Below are positions 25,858 to 34,918 of a DNA stretch of 64,000 bases, in pieces. A program made the translations under genes and the position numbers. Where the stretch lies: the NCBI RefSeq assembly GCF_018336155.1, contig NZ_JAGYHF010000009.1, positions 124,001 to 188,000 of the forward strand, in the 5' to 3' direction. The first letter of the stretch is position 1. Every line of letters starts with the position of its first letter. The stretch is from Pseudomonas rustica. GTDB lineage: Bacteria > Pseudomonadota > Gammaproteobacteria > Pseudomonadales > Pseudomonadaceae. The notes beneath the pieces are model-generated. The model ran no database searches, was not told the origin of the DNA, and saw nothing but the letters and a program-made list of their open reading frames with translations.

Positions 25858-26195
25858 TGGCTAACGCACACTCCCATGACAGCCACGACGACGCCGGCCA
25901 CGGCAGCGTCAAGTCCTACGCGATCGGCTTCATCCTGTCGGTGATCCTGACTGCGATCCCGTTTGCTCTGGTGATGTACCCGTCGTTGCCGAAGTCGATC
26001 ACGCTGATGATCGTTCTGGCCTTCGCCGTGATCCAGGTGGTTGTCCACCTGGTGTACTTCCTGCACCTGGACCGCTCGGCTGCGCAACGTAACAATGTGA
26101 TCGCCTTCGTGTTCGCCGCGATTGTGATCGTGCTGCTGGTTGGTCTGTCGTTGTGGATCATGTTCAGCATCCACACGTACATGATGGCGAAGTGA
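25857..26195 (+). CDS. cyoD: Cytochrome bo3 ubiquinol oxidase subunit IV
   Basis: This 112-residue small membrane subunit has three helices and a His-rich N-terminal tail (ANAHSHDSHDDAGHG). The start is the ATG in TAATG, overlapping the cyoC stop. The longer frame from 25812 is cyoC sequence in another frame. Confidence 0.96.
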   Translation: MANAHSHDSHDDAGHGSVKSYAIGFILSVILTAIPFALVMYPSLPKSITLMIVLAFAVIQVVVHLVYFLHLDRSAAQRNNVIAFVFAAIVIVLLVGLSLWIMFSIHTYMMAK

Positions 26196-26205
26196 GGTAG
26201 ACCCG

Positions 26206-27093
26206 ATGTCGCTTAAGCACTTTATCCAAATCACCAAACCGGGGATCATTTTCGGTAACGTGCTTTCTGTGGCAGGCGGGTTCTTCCTGGCCTCGAAAGG
26301 GCATGTCGATCTGGCGGTGTTTCTGGCAGCCATGATCGGCACGTCCCTGGTCGTCGCCTCCGGTTGCGTGTTCAACAATTGCATCGACCGCGACATCGAC
26401 CTGAAGATGGAACGCACCAAAAATCGCGTGCTGGTGCAGGGCTTGATCTCCCTGAAACTGGCACTGGTTTACGCGACCATCCTTGGTGTTCTCGGCGTTG
26501 CCTTGTTGTACAAGGTGGCCAACCCGTTGGCTGCCCTGTTCGCCGTAATCGGCTTTGTTATCTACGTCGGCTTCTACAGCCTGTACCTCAAGCGCAAGTC
26601 GGTTCACGGCACGCTGGTGGGCAGTCTGTCGGGCGCCATGCCGCCAGTGATCGGTTACGTTGCCGTAACCAACAGCTTCGACATGGCCGCGCTGACGCTG
26701 CTGGTGATGTTCAGCCTGTGGCAGATGCCGCATTCCTACGCCATCGCAATCTTCCGCTTCAACGATTACCTGGCCGCATCGATTCCGGTGCTGCCAGTGA
26801 AGCGCGGCATTCAAGTGGCCAAGAAGCACATCCTGCTCTACATCCTGGCGTTCCTCGTAGCGACCTTGATGCTGACCTTCAGCGGCTACGCCGGCATGAG
26901 CTACCTCGCTGTCGCCGCGGCCATGGGCATGTACTGGTTGTACATGGCCTGGACTGGCTACAAAGCGGTGGATGACACGGTCTGGGCACGCAAGCTGTTC
27001 GTGTTCTCGATCTTCACCATCACCGCGTTGAGCGTCATGATGTCCCTGGACTTCAAGGTGCCGGCGGAGCTGCTGCTGACGTACGCGCCGTAA
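26206..27093 (+). CDS. cyoE: Protohaem IX farnesyltransferase (haem O synthase)
   Basis: This 295-residue membrane prenyltransferase adds farnesyl to haem b to make haem o for CyoB. The UbiA-family motif N-x-x-D is seen in NNCIDRDIDLKMERTKNR, and a second acidic/basic block lies near FYSLYLKRKS. About nine membrane helices are present. It ends the cyo operon, and a strong terminator follows. Confidence 0.97.
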   Translation: MSLKHFIQITKPGIIFGNVLSVAGGFFLASKGHVDLAVFLAAMIGTSLVVASGCVFNNCIDRDIDLKMERTKNRVLVQGLISLKLALVYATILGVLGVALLYKVANPLAALFAVIGFVIYVGFYSLYLKRKSVHGTLVGSLSGAMPPVIGYVAVTNSFDMAALTLLVMFSLWQMPHSYAIAIFRFNDYLAASIPVLPVKRGIQVAKKHILLYILAFLVATLMLTFSGYAGMSYLAVAAAMGMYWLYMAWTGYKAVDDTVWARKLFVFSIFTITALSVMMSLDFKVPAELLLTYAP

Positions 27094-27110
27094 GGTTTAA
27101 AGGCTTGAAG

Positions 27111-27147
27111 AAAAACCCCGCACATTGAGAGATGTGCGGGGTTTTTT
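27111..27147 (+). terminator. Intrinsic terminator after cyoE
   Basis: AAACCCCGCACAT pairs with ATGTGCGGGGTTTTTTG across a short loop, with flanking A and T runs. It can also serve the opposite strand. Confidence 0.92.
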
Positions 27148-27157
27148 GTTGGGTGAG

Positions 27158-27486
27158 TTAAGGGACTCGCCTCATGAACTCATCAAACAGTGGAACAGTA
27201 AACGCGAGCGTAAAACTGGAATCAGCAGTTGTTTTAGCTCTGCACCATCGTGGGCTTCCTGCATCTCGGCGAGATAGCCTTGAGACACTGCTCTGTCTTT
27301 AATTTGATTCAGAAGCACTGTTTTCCCGACGCCCCGCAGTCCCAATACCATTAGAGACTTAGCATGCTTGCCGCGTTTGATTCGTGCGAGTGCGGTGTTA
27401 GCCGTTTCCAGTACCTCGGATCGCCCCGCGAGCTCTGGGGGAGAAACGCCGGCTCCGGGATTGAAGGGATTTGTATTCTTGTCCAC
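27158..27486 (-). pseudogene. Relic of an AAA+ ATPase with an internal deletion
   Basis: The first 92 or so residues look intact: NPFNPGAGVSPPELAGR, then the Walker A motif GLRGVGKT, then LIPVLR. The frame then stops at 27172. Directly after the codons for LRS, another frame reads FTVPLFDEFMRRVP and stops at TAA 27158-27160. Such a sequence fits the C-terminal end of the same ATPase family, as I know it. Most of the protein (Walker B, sensor regions) is therefore missing, and the frames no longer match. The N-terminal fragment might still be translated. Confidence 0.7.
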
Positions 27487-27834
27487 GGCTTAATCTCATA
27501 CGAACTTATAGATAGTTATAGTGAGATATGGCTATAACTATAAATAAGTTGCTAGATGGTTGCTCCAGAGGCGATGCCGGGAGCAAATTTTGATGTTAGT
27601 AACGACCTTGACCGGGGTCGCCGAGAGAGGCAATCGTAGCGATGTGCTGGCCGAGAGTTGATCGCGCAGGTTCGAACTGACAAAGCCTTTAAAATCAGTC
27701 ACTGGAGAGGCGGTTGCGCAGTGATCCCGAAATCTCTAGATTTGGATCCAAATATTTCGATGGGTTCGTCGGTGTTTTTAGTACGGCGTTCATCTGTCGT
27801 AACTCGTGGTTAAATCATAAAAAGGCTGGGCGAC
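27487..27834. other. Gap without a gene; one inverted repeat
   Basis: AGTTATAG at 27514-27521 and CTATAACT at 27532-27539 form an inverted repeat in the presumed promoter of the ATPase relic and may be an old operator. The rest shows no gene, no RNA I can identify and no member of the window's repeat families. Confidence 0.5.
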
Positions 27835-28326
27835 ATGACTGAGAGGATGACCTGCGACGAACGCTTTATTGCCCTGGCACAAGAGCTGAATTACGACATC
27901 TATGGCGAGAACACGGCTGGCGGTAATTACGCGCCGCTGATTCGTCATCATGATGAGTTGTACATCAGCGGGATGGTGCCGCGCACTCACGGCAAGATTC
28001 AGTATCCCGGTCGCGTCGGGCTGGAGTTGACGCTCAAGGATGCGCAGGCGGCGGCGAGCATCAGTGCGATGCGCTGTCTGGCGCTGATTGTTGATGCGGT
28101 GGGATCGCTGGACAAGATCAAGGCGTTGTTGCGGGTCACGGTGTATGTGAAGTCGACGCCGGATTTCGTCGATTTGAGTGAAGTGGCCAATGGTGCTTCG
28201 GATGTGTTCAGCCATGTGCTCGGTGATGCCGGGCGGCATACGCGGACGACGGTGGGGGTGTATCAGTTGCCGAAGAATGCGGCGATTGAAGTGGACATGA
28301 TTGTGGCGTTGCATCCTGCGGTTTGA
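27835..28326 (+). CDS. RidA/YjgF-family protein
   Basis: This 163-residue protein of the RidA superfamily, in which members hydrolyse reactive enamines/imines or act on related metabolites, carries the family pattern LYISGMVPRTHG near the N-terminus and a C-terminal KNAAIEVDMIVALHPA. The usual Arg near position 105 appears in the region HTRTTVGVYQLPKNA, so an active site could be present. It is monocistronic. This is a longer subgroup than canonical RidA (about 130 residues). Confidence 0.85.
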   Translation: MTERMTCDERFIALAQELNYDIYGENTAGGNYAPLIRHHDELYISGMVPRTHGKIQYPGRVGLELTLKDAQAAASISAMRCLALIVDAVGSLDKIKALLRVTVYVKSTPDFVDLSEVANGASDVFSHVLGDAGRHTRTTVGVYQLPKNAAIEVDMIVALHPAV

Positions 28327-28344
28327 TTCTGATTTCGCGACTTG

Positions 28345-28535
28345 CCCTCACCCTAACCCTCCCGAAACGTCGGACCGCCCGTAGGGAGAGGGTACTGACC
28401 GAGGTGTCTTGAGCTATTCATCGACCTGCAAGACCGTGGCGATTGTGGATTCGGCACAGCACGTTCATTTCGGCGTACTTCTACAATATCCCCCAATCGG
28501 CCCCCTCTCCCTCGGGAGAGGGCTGGGGTGAGGGG
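28345..28535. repeat. Composite CCCTCACCC...GAGGG repeat, copy 4, with an internal 20-bp insert
   Basis: Arms and internal words match the copies at 6131 and 17595, but the left arm CCCTCTCCC is interrupted: GAAACGTCGG and ACCGCCCGTA (28364-28383) sit between CCCTCCC and GGGAGAGGG. It fills the gap between the RidA gene and a terminator. Confidence 0.85.
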
Positions 28536-28575
28536 CCTCGGTGTAGGCCATCCCACTAAACCCAAGCCGAAAACC

Positions 28576-28612
28576 AAAAAGCCCCGCACTGAATCCCAGT
28601 GCGGGGCTTTTT
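28576..28612 (-). terminator. Intrinsic terminator, probably bidirectional
   Basis: AAAAAGCCCCGCACTG pairs with CAGTGCGGGGCTTTTT. It lies 16 bp past the stop of the minus-strand gene at 28628. Confidence 0.9.
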
Positions 28613-28627
28613 CGTCAGCGCTGAAAA

Positions 28628-29329
28628 TTACTGCGCAGCGATGCTGTATCCATCAAACGCTGTCTGCTTCTGCAGTGCAGTGATGATGTTCTTGCGGTTC
28701 ACGGCCTGCTCGGCGCCGTCGTTATCAACGAAGACTTCGCTTTCCAGTTCCGCCTCTTCGCCTTCACCGACGAAGGTGAAACCGAGGAACTCCAGCGCTT
28801 CACGATCAACATTCAGACGCGAACGCGGTGTGCGCAGTGGCAGGGTCACGCTGATGCCGTCTTTGCTGATGGTGAAGATTTCGACTTCTTTCTTCTTCGC
28901 AGCCTTGCTCTTGCCGCCACTCGGGTTGCTGATCGCCTGATGGGTCTGATTCAGCACTTTGAGGGCCAGGCCGTAAACGATTTCCTGGAACGCCGGATCG
29001 TCCTTGAAGCTGGACAGGATGCGGCCAATCGAAAACTTGCTGCTCAGGTCTTCAAGGGCGGCGAGGTCAGCGGCTTCGGCGTCTTTCAGAGCTTTGAGTT
29101 CGCCCATCAGCTCGTAAGCCTTGTCGTCGTCGAAGCTGTCGTGAGCGTGACGGATCGCGGCGCGCAGTTCGCGGATCTGGTCGCTTTCGCGGGTCGACTG
29201 GAACGCGTCCAGCACCATCTCGCTGATGATTTTGGCTTGTGGCAGGTGTTGTGAAAGATTGATGGAGTTTTCGTATTCCGCTTTGGACGATTCGGTGACT
29301 ACGGATTCAGCGGTGTTGAAATCGGACAT
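28628..29329 (-). CDS. Conserved protein of unknown function
   Basis: This 233-residue cytoplasmic protein has no membrane segment or signal peptide. The N-terminal 140 residues are strongly acidic and helical, with heptad-like leucines (ELRAAIRHAHDSFDDDKAYELMGELKAL region) that suggest a coiled coil. A basic linker (KSKAAKKKEVE, about 147-157) leads to a C-terminal domain of mixed strands (FTISKDGISVTLPL, then FLGFTFVGEG) ending in KNIITALQKQTAFDGYSIA. I do not recognise the family. The domain order (coiled coil, basic linker, small domain) is like that of some nucleoid or scaffolding proteins, but that is only an analogy. Confidence 0.75.
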   Translation of the reverse strand: MSDFNTAESVVTESSKAEYENSINLSQHLPQAKIISEMVLDAFQSTRESDQIRELRAAIRHAHDSFDDDKAYELMGELKALKDAEAADLAALEDLSSKFSIGRILSSFKDDPAFQEIVYGLALKVLNQTHQAISNPSGGKSKAAKKKEVEIFTISKDGISVTLPLRTPRSRLNVDREALEFLGFTFVGEGEEAELESEVFVDNDGAEQAVNRKNIITALQKQTAFDGYSIAAQ

Positions 29330-29447
29330 TGAAATTTCACTACTTTTTAACTTGAGTGGAGATGAGCAAGCCCGAGGGCTTTTTCAGGTCGACTAATTTA
29401 GGGGAGCGGGGCGGCGTTGTCACGGAGCAACGGGCCGGCGGTCTCAA

Positions 29448-30959
29448 CTATTTGGCCGGGGTGTGCAGATTCATTGAACGTACCATCCATTGCTCGGCGG
29501 TTTGCTGATCCGTTGGCAGCGAAAAGCGAAACGTCGCGCCGCGCCCATTAACGTCCAGCAACTGAATGTCGCGTCCATGCAATTGCAAGATGCGGTGCAC
29601 GATGCGCAGACCCAAGCCGCCATCCCGTCGCGCGCCACCGATATTGAACGGGCGCAGGAACAGCCCTTCGCGCAATTCAGGCGCAATGCCTGGGCCGGTG
29701 TCGCTGACCGTAACATCGACCAAAGCGCCATGGGGTTTCAGATCAAGTTCAATTTCGCCGCCCTGTGGCGTGTGCCGCAACGCGTTATCCACCAGATTGG
29801 TCAGCACCCGTTCGATCAGTCCAAGGTCGGCGCAGACCGTTGGCAGGTTTGGCACAAACTGCGCCTTGAGTTCGACCTGTCGTGCCTCGGCCGTCAGTTC
29901 GAATTTCTGAAAGATATCCTGCACCAGATCGGTCAGAGAGAAGCGTTCGAGCACCGGTTGCACAAACCCGTGTTCCAGCCGCACCAGTTCCAGCAGCGAT
30001 TGCGCCAGACCGCCGACCTTGCGGCTCTGATCCAGCGCGATGCCCAGATAACGCCGGCGTTCTTCCGGTGACAGCGTGGCGTCCTTCAGTGACAGGGTTT
30101 CAAGATAACCGTGCAGCGAGGCCAGTGGCGTGCGCAGGTCGTGGGAAATATTCGCCACCAGTTCGCGGCGTTCCTGATCTTGACGGGTCAATGAGCGCCA
30201 CTGTTCGCCGAGACGGTTTTGCATCTGTCGGAAAGCTGCGTCGAGAACGGCAATTTCATCCGGGTCGGCGGATTTATCCACAGGCGCTGTGACCGGTTGC
30301 GGTGCGCCATCGATATCAAAACGGCTGACGGTATCGGTGAGTCGCCGCAACGGTCGGGTAATCAGATTGAATGCGGTGAGGCCGGCGATCAAACACAGCA
30401 GCGCGACCAGTCCGATCGACAGCAGTGCCGTGTTGAGCGCGGCGCTGGTCGCCCCACGTTCGGCGAAACGGTCGTGTTCTTCGCTAAGCAACACCACGTA
30501 CAGATAGCCGGCGGGTTTGCCGTTGACCTTCAGCGGTGCGGCGCTGAAGACTTTGCGTCCGTCCACGCTGCGCGGATCGTCGCCGAGGATCGGCAAGGGC
30601 TGGTCGTTGAGCAACTGGCGGATCGGCGCTAGATCGACCTGCTGCCGAAGTATCCGGCCTTCAGGCGCGGCGCTGCCGACAACCTTCCCCTCACCGTCGA
30701 GCAAATACACTTCGACACTCGGATTGACCAGCATCAACTGGCTGAACAGTTGGCGCACGGCACCGGGCATCAAGCCGTTGCTGTCCATCAGCACGGTGTC
30801 GTGGGCGATGTGTTGCGCCAGATCCCTCGACAACCCTTGCACCACTTCCAGTTCATGCATCTTGCTGGAGCGCACCTGCAGCCACGCTGATGTGCCGCAG
30901 CACACCAGCAGCAACACGGCGAAAACGATAGACAGGCGCTGCGTCAGGGTCAGTTTCAT
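29448..30959 (-). CDS. Sensor histidine kinase
   Basis: This 503-residue inner-membrane kinase has TM1 at about 8-28, a periplasmic sensor of about 140 residues (30-170), TM2 at about 178-200, HAMP, HisKA with NISHDLRTPLASLHGY, and an ATPase domain (LVDNALRHTPQGG, DTGPGI, GLGLRIVHRI). Its start overlaps the regulator stop by 4 nt. The pair is divergent from a methionine-sulfoxide repair operon, so an oxidant signal is a reasonable inference, but the sensor domain gives no direct clue. Confidence 0.9.
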   Translation of the reverse strand: MKLTLTQRLSIVFAVLLLVCCGTSAWLQVRSSKMHELEVVQGLSRDLAQHIAHDTVLMDSNGLMPGAVRQLFSQLMLVNPSVEVYLLDGEGKVVGSAAPEGRILRQQVDLAPIRQLLNDQPLPILGDDPRSVDGRKVFSAAPLKVNGKPAGYLYVVLLSEEHDRFAERGATSAALNTALLSIGLVALLCLIAGLTAFNLITRPLRRLTDTVSRFDIDGAPQPVTAPVDKSADPDEIAVLDAAFRQMQNRLGEQWRSLTRQDQERRELVANISHDLRTPLASLHGYLETLSLKDATLSPEERRRYLGIALDQSRKVGGLAQSLLELVRLEHGFVQPVLERFSLTDLVQDIFQKFELTAEARQVELKAQFVPNLPTVCADLGLIERVLTNLVDNALRHTPQGGEIELDLKPHGALVDVTVSDTGPGIAPELREGLFLRPFNIGGARRDGGLGLRIVHRILQLHGRDIQLLDVNGRGATFRFSLPTDQQTAEQWMVRSMNLHTPAK

Positions 30960-31666
30960 GACTGCTCGGTACCGAATTTATAACCACGGCCCCACACGGT
31001 GAGGATGCGCGTCGGCTGTGCCGGGTCTTTTTCGATCTTTGCCCGCAGACGATTGATATGGGTATTGACCGTGTGTTCGTAACCCTCGTGGCTGTAACCC
31101 CAAACGGCGTTAAGCAAATCCATGCGCGAGAAGACTTTGCCCGGTTGGCGGGCGAAGAAATACAGCAGGTCGAACTCCCGTGGCGTCAGATCCAGGCGCT
31201 GACCGTCGAGGCTGACGTCGCGGGTGATCGGGTCGATGCTCAGCCCATCGAGAATGAGGCTGCCGGCATCCATCTTCAGATTGCGCGCCATCGCATCGAT
31301 CCGGCGCAACAGCGCTTTGACCCGCGCCACCAGTTCCAGCATCGAAAACGGTTTGGCCAGATAGTCATCGGCACCCAGTTCCAGCCCCAGAATCCGGTGC
31401 AATTCGCTGGAGCGCGCGCTGGTGATGATGATCGGGGTGTAGCGCGCCATGGCCCGGGCGCGGCGGCAGATTTCCAGACCGTCGACCCCCGGCAACATCA
31501 GGTCGAGGATCAGCGCGTCCCAATGGCCTTGTTGCAACAGGCGCATGCCCTCGTCGCCGTCGGCGCTGTGGGTCACCTCGAATTGTTCATCCCGCAAATG
31601 CAGGCAAATCAGGTCGGCAATGTGCTGGTCGTCCTCGACCACGAGAACGCGTTTGGGCTGTTCCAT
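30956..31666 (-). CDS. OmpR-family response regulator
   Basis: This 236-residue regulator has a receiver domain with phospho-acceptor Asp55 (LILDLMLPGVDG) and a winged-helix DNA-binding domain (about 135-235, ending TVWGRGYKF). The ATG at 31666 is preferred over a TTG at 31675 because AAGGA lies about 10 nt upstream. It precedes its kinase in the same operon and faces the msrB-dipZ-msrA genes across 151 bp. Confidence 0.92.
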   Translation of the reverse strand: MEQPKRVLVVEDDQHIADLICLHLRDEQFEVTHSADGDEGMRLLQQGHWDALILDLMLPGVDGLEICRRARAMARYTPIIITSARSSELHRILGLELGADDYLAKPFSMLELVARVKALLRRIDAMARNLKMDAGSLILDGLSIDPITRDVSLDGQRLDLTPREFDLLYFFARQPGKVFSRMDLLNAVWGYSHEGYEHTVNTHINRLRAKIEKDPAQPTRILTVWGRGYKFGTEQS

Positions 31667-31817
31667 GAAGCTCAATCCTTCGGCGCGATTGACGCATTGT
31701 GCGGGTTTTTCCGGTGGCGAGTTATCACGAATTCGTTAACTCCCTGTGAGGATTTGGCGATTAATCCAAGCCTAGGCTGTGTTCCATGAAGAGCACTTGG
31801 AATTTTCGGAGGCGGCC

Positions 31818-32336
31818 ATGTTTTCACGGCGACAGATTCTGTTAGCGGGCGGCGGGCTAGGGGTTGCAGCCTTGGTCGCGGGTGTATTGCCAAAATTGTC
31901 GACCAGCGCTGCAGTGGTCAGCGCAGCGCAGGCGGACGAAATGTTTGAAGTGACGCACAGCGACAGTGAATGGCATTCGATCCTGAGCGACGAGCAATAC
32001 CAGATCCTGCGCGAAGAGGGCACCGAACGCGCCTACACCAGCCCGCTGAACAACGAGCATCGGGTCGGCACTTTTGCCTGCGCCGGTTGTGATCTGGCGC
32101 TGTTTTCCTCCGCGACCAAATTCGACAGCCGCACCGGTTGGCCGAGCTTCTGGGCGCCATTGGAGCGTGCGGTGGCGGTGCGCCAGGATCGATCGTTCGG
32201 CATGTCGCGCGAAGAGGTTCACTGCCGGCGTTGCGGCGGTCACCTGGGGCATGTTTTCGACGACGGCCCGAAACCCACCGGTCTGCGCTATTGCATGAAT
32301 GGCCTGGCCATGACCTTCAAAACCGTGGCGGCGTAA
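31818..32336 (+). CDS. msrB: Peptide-methionine (R)-S-oxide reductase, exported
   Basis: This 172-residue MsrB has an N-terminal export signal of twin-arginine type (SRRQILLAGGG followed by a hydrophobic stretch). The catalytic domain has both zinc CxxC pairs (CAGC and CRRC) and the catalytic cysteine in RYCMNG. The ATG at 31818 has CGGAGG upstream. With the next two genes it forms a periplasmic repair unit for oxidised methionine, a known arrangement in proteobacteria. Confidence 0.93.
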   Translation: MFSRRQILLAGGGLGVAALVAGVLPKLSTSAAVVSAAQADEMFEVTHSDSEWHSILSDEQYQILREEGTERAYTSPLNNEHRVGTFACAGCDLALFSSATKFDSRTGWPSFWAPLERAVAVRQDRSFGMSREEVHCRRCGGHLGHVFDDGPKPTGLRYCMNGLAMTFKTVAA

Positions 32337-32379
32337 GCCATGAAGCGCGGGCGATCTTCACCTCACACAGGACAAATCT

Positions 32380-34188
32380 ATGTGGCTCTTGGTTCTCGCT
32401 TATCTCGGTGGTGTGCTGACGATCGTCAGCCCCTGCATCCTGCCGGTTCTGCCTTTTGTCTTCGCTCGCACCGGGCAGCCGTTTATCAAGAGTGGCTTGC
32501 CGCTGCTGGCGGGGATGGCGCTGACCTTTGCGCTCGTCGCCTCGTTGGCGGCGGTGGGCGGCGGTTGGGTGGTGCAAGTCAATCAGTACGGGCGCTGGCT
32601 CGCGTTGCTGTTCGTTGCGCTGTTCGGGCTGACTTTGCTGCTGCCGCGTGTGGCCGAGCGCCTGACCCGGCCACTGGTATCGGCCGGCAGTCGTCTGTCG
32701 CAAGCTGCCGGGCAGGACAATCGCCCGCGTCCCGGCGCTTCGTTTCTGATCGGGGTCGCCACGGGGCTGCTCTGGGCGCCTTGCGCGGGGCCAATCCTCG
32801 GCTTGATTTTGACCGGTGCCGCGCTGCAAGGGGCAAGCATCGCCACCACGCTGTTGTTGCTCGCTTACGCGGCGGGTGCCGCGACCTCATTGGCCGCAGC
32901 GCTGTTGCTGGGCGGTAAGGTTTTCGCCTTCATGAAGCGTTCGATTGGTACCGGCGAGTGGATTCGTCGTGGCCTCGGCGCGTTGATGTTGGCCGGGGTG
33001 GCAGCGATCGCTTTGGGTCTTGATACCGGCATTCTCGCGCGGATATCGACCGCGTCTACCGGAGGGCTCGAGCAAGCATTGGTTGGCAAGCTTTCAGCAA
33101 AAAAACCTGATGCGAACGGCACGATGATGGCGCAGATTCCGCCGGCAGATGAGTTGGCGAACGGCAGCATGATGGCCGCCGGCAGCGCGATGAAAATGGC
33201 TGCGAAAGCACCGGGCACATTGCCGGTCGAAGGCCAGTTGCCGCCGCTCGACGGCGCCGTGCAATGGCTCAACTCGCCGCCGCTGGATGCGCAAGCGTTG
33301 AAGGGCAAAGTCGTGCTGGTGGATTTCTGGACGTACTCCTGCATCAACTGTTTGCGCACCCTGCCTTACGTCAAAGCCTGGGCGGAAAAATATCGCGATC
33401 AGGGACTGGTGGTGATCGGCGTACACGCGCCGGAATTCGCTTTCGAACGCGATGTAGGAAACGTCACCAGAGCCATGAAGGAATTGGGCATCAACTATCC
33501 GGTGGCCATCGATAACGACTACAAGATCTGGCGCGCTTTCAACAACGAATACTGGCCGGCGCATTACTTTGCCGACGCCCAGGGACGCATTCGTTACCAC
33601 CACTTTGGTGAAGGGGACTACGCCGAATCGGAACGCGTCATTCAACAACTGTTGCGTGAAGCCGGTTCGAAATCCGTCGCCGATGGCTTGATCAATGCTG
33701 ACGCCAAAGGCGTGCAACTGGCCCCGGACATGAACGAAGTGCAATCGCCGGAAACCTACTTGGGCTACCAGCGCGCAGAACATTTCGTGCCCGAAACTAG
33801 CTTGGTGCCCAACAAAGCTTCCGTCTATGTACCGCCGGCCAATCTGGCCCTGAATGACTGGAGCCTCGGCGGCCAATGGAACGTCGGCGCCGAACGCGCC
33901 ACCGCCAGTGCCACGGCCAGCCGCATCGTTTACCGCTTCCATGCCCGCGACCTGCATCTGGTGCTCGGGCCGGGCGCGGATGGCAAACCGGTGCGCTTCA
34001 AAGTGTCGATTGATGGTCAGGCCCCGGGCGATGCGCATGGCGTCGATGTCTCCCCCGACGGCGCTGGCCAAGTCACCGAACAGCGTTTGTATCAGTTGGT
34101 GCGGCAGTCCGGCGGCGTGAAGGATCGAACCTTCAGCATCGAATTTCTCGACCCCGGTGTTTCCGCCTACGCCTTTACCTTCGGTTGA
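32380..34188 (+). CDS. dipZ: DipZ-like thiol reductant transporter (CcdA-type membrane domain plus thioredoxin domain)
   Basis: This is a 602-residue fusion. Residues 1-235 form a CcdA/DsbD-type membrane domain with the two buried cysteines in SPCILPVLPF and WAPCAGP. A linker leads to a TlpA/thioredoxin-like domain (about 285-430) with the redox motif CINC. A C-terminal beta-rich region (about 460-600) resembles that of DipZ proteins. The likely task is to carry electrons across the inner membrane to reduce the flanking Msr enzymes, an inference from context. It starts 43 bp after msrB. Confidence 0.9.
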   Translation: MWLLVLAYLGGVLTIVSPCILPVLPFVFARTGQPFIKSGLPLLAGMALTFALVASLAAVGGGWVVQVNQYGRWLALLFVALFGLTLLLPRVAERLTRPLVSAGSRLSQAAGQDNRPRPGASFLIGVATGLLWAPCAGPILGLILTGAALQGASIATTLLLLAYAAGAATSLAAALLLGGKVFAFMKRSIGTGEWIRRGLGALMLAGVAAIALGLDTGILARISTASTGGLEQALVGKLSAKKPDANGTMMAQIPPADELANGSMMAAGSAMKMAAKAPGTLPVEGQLPPLDGAVQWLNSPPLDAQALKGKVVLVDFWTYSCINCLRTLPYVKAWAEKYRDQGLVVIGVHAPEFAFERDVGNVTRAMKELGINYPVAIDNDYKIWRAFNNEYWPAHYFADAQGRIRYHHFGEGDYAESERVIQQLLREAGSKSVADGLINADAKGVQLAPDMNEVQSPETYLGYQRAEHFVPETSLVPNKASVYVPPANLALNDWSLGGQWNVGAERATASATASRIVYRFHARDLHLVLGPGADGKPVRFKVSIDGQAPGDAHGVDVSPDGAGQVTEQRLYQLVRQSGGVKDRTFSIEFLDPGVSAYAFTFG

Positions 34189-34203
34189 TCAGGAGTGACA
34201 GAC

Positions 34204-34908
34204 ATGAAAACCCTATTCACATGGCGTCGTATGTTGCTGGCCGTTGCGGTCGTCGGCGTGATCGGCCAGGTCTCAGCGTTCTCCTTTGGCGGCGAAGACG
34301 CTGTGGCCATCCCGCCACCCACACTTGATGAAGTCACCCAGGCCCACAGCGAAACCGCCGTGTTTGCGGGCGGTTGTTTCTGGGGCGTGCAGGGTGTTTT
34401 TCAACACGTCAAAGGCGTGCAGAAAGCCGTTTCGGGATACGCCGGTGGCGCGGCCAACACCGCTGAATACGAGCGAGTCAGCGGCGGCGATACCGGCCAC
34501 GCGGAATCGGTGCAAGTCACCTTCGATCCGACGCAGGTCAGCTACGGCGACCTGTTGCAGATCTACTTCTCGGTGGCCCACAACCCGACCGAACTCAACC
34601 GGCAAGGCCCGGACAGCGGCACGCAATATCGCTCGGCGCTGTTCCCGATCAATGCCGATCAGCAGAAGGTCGCACAGGCCTACATCACGCAACTCGATGC
34701 GGCCCATGCCTTCAGCAAACCGATCGTCACCAAACTGGAAAGCTACAACGGTTTTTACCCGGCAGAGGATTATCACCAGGACTTCCTGACCGAACATCCG
34801 AGCTATCCGTACATCGCGATCAACGACATGCCGAAAGTGGCGAATTTGAAGCAAATGTTTGCGGAGCGTTATCAGGAAAAACCGGTGTTGGTGAAGGGCG
34901 GGTCGTGA
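34204..34908 (+). CDS. msrA: Peptide-methionine (S)-S-oxide reductase, exported
   Basis: This 234-residue MsrA has an N-terminal signal (MLLAVAVVGVIGQVSAFSF). The catalytic motif is GGCFWGVQ. The YGD and QYRSALF motifs are present. The ATG at 34204 sits 9 nt after AGGAG; a GTG at 34195 in the same frame is right at the ribosome site. It completes the msrB-dipZ-msrA operon, starting 15 bp after dipZ. Confidence 0.94.
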   Translation: MKTLFTWRRMLLAVAVVGVIGQVSAFSFGGEDAVAIPPPTLDEVTQAHSETAVFAGGCFWGVQGVFQHVKGVQKAVSGYAGGAANTAEYERVSGGDTGHAESVQVTFDPTQVSYGDLLQIYFSVAHNPTELNRQGPDSGTQYRSALFPINADQQKVAQAYITQLDAAHAFSKPIVTKLESYNGFYPAEDYHQDFLTEHPSYPYIAINDMPKVANLKQMFAERYQEKPVLVKGGS

Positions 34909-34918
34909 TCGAGGCCCG

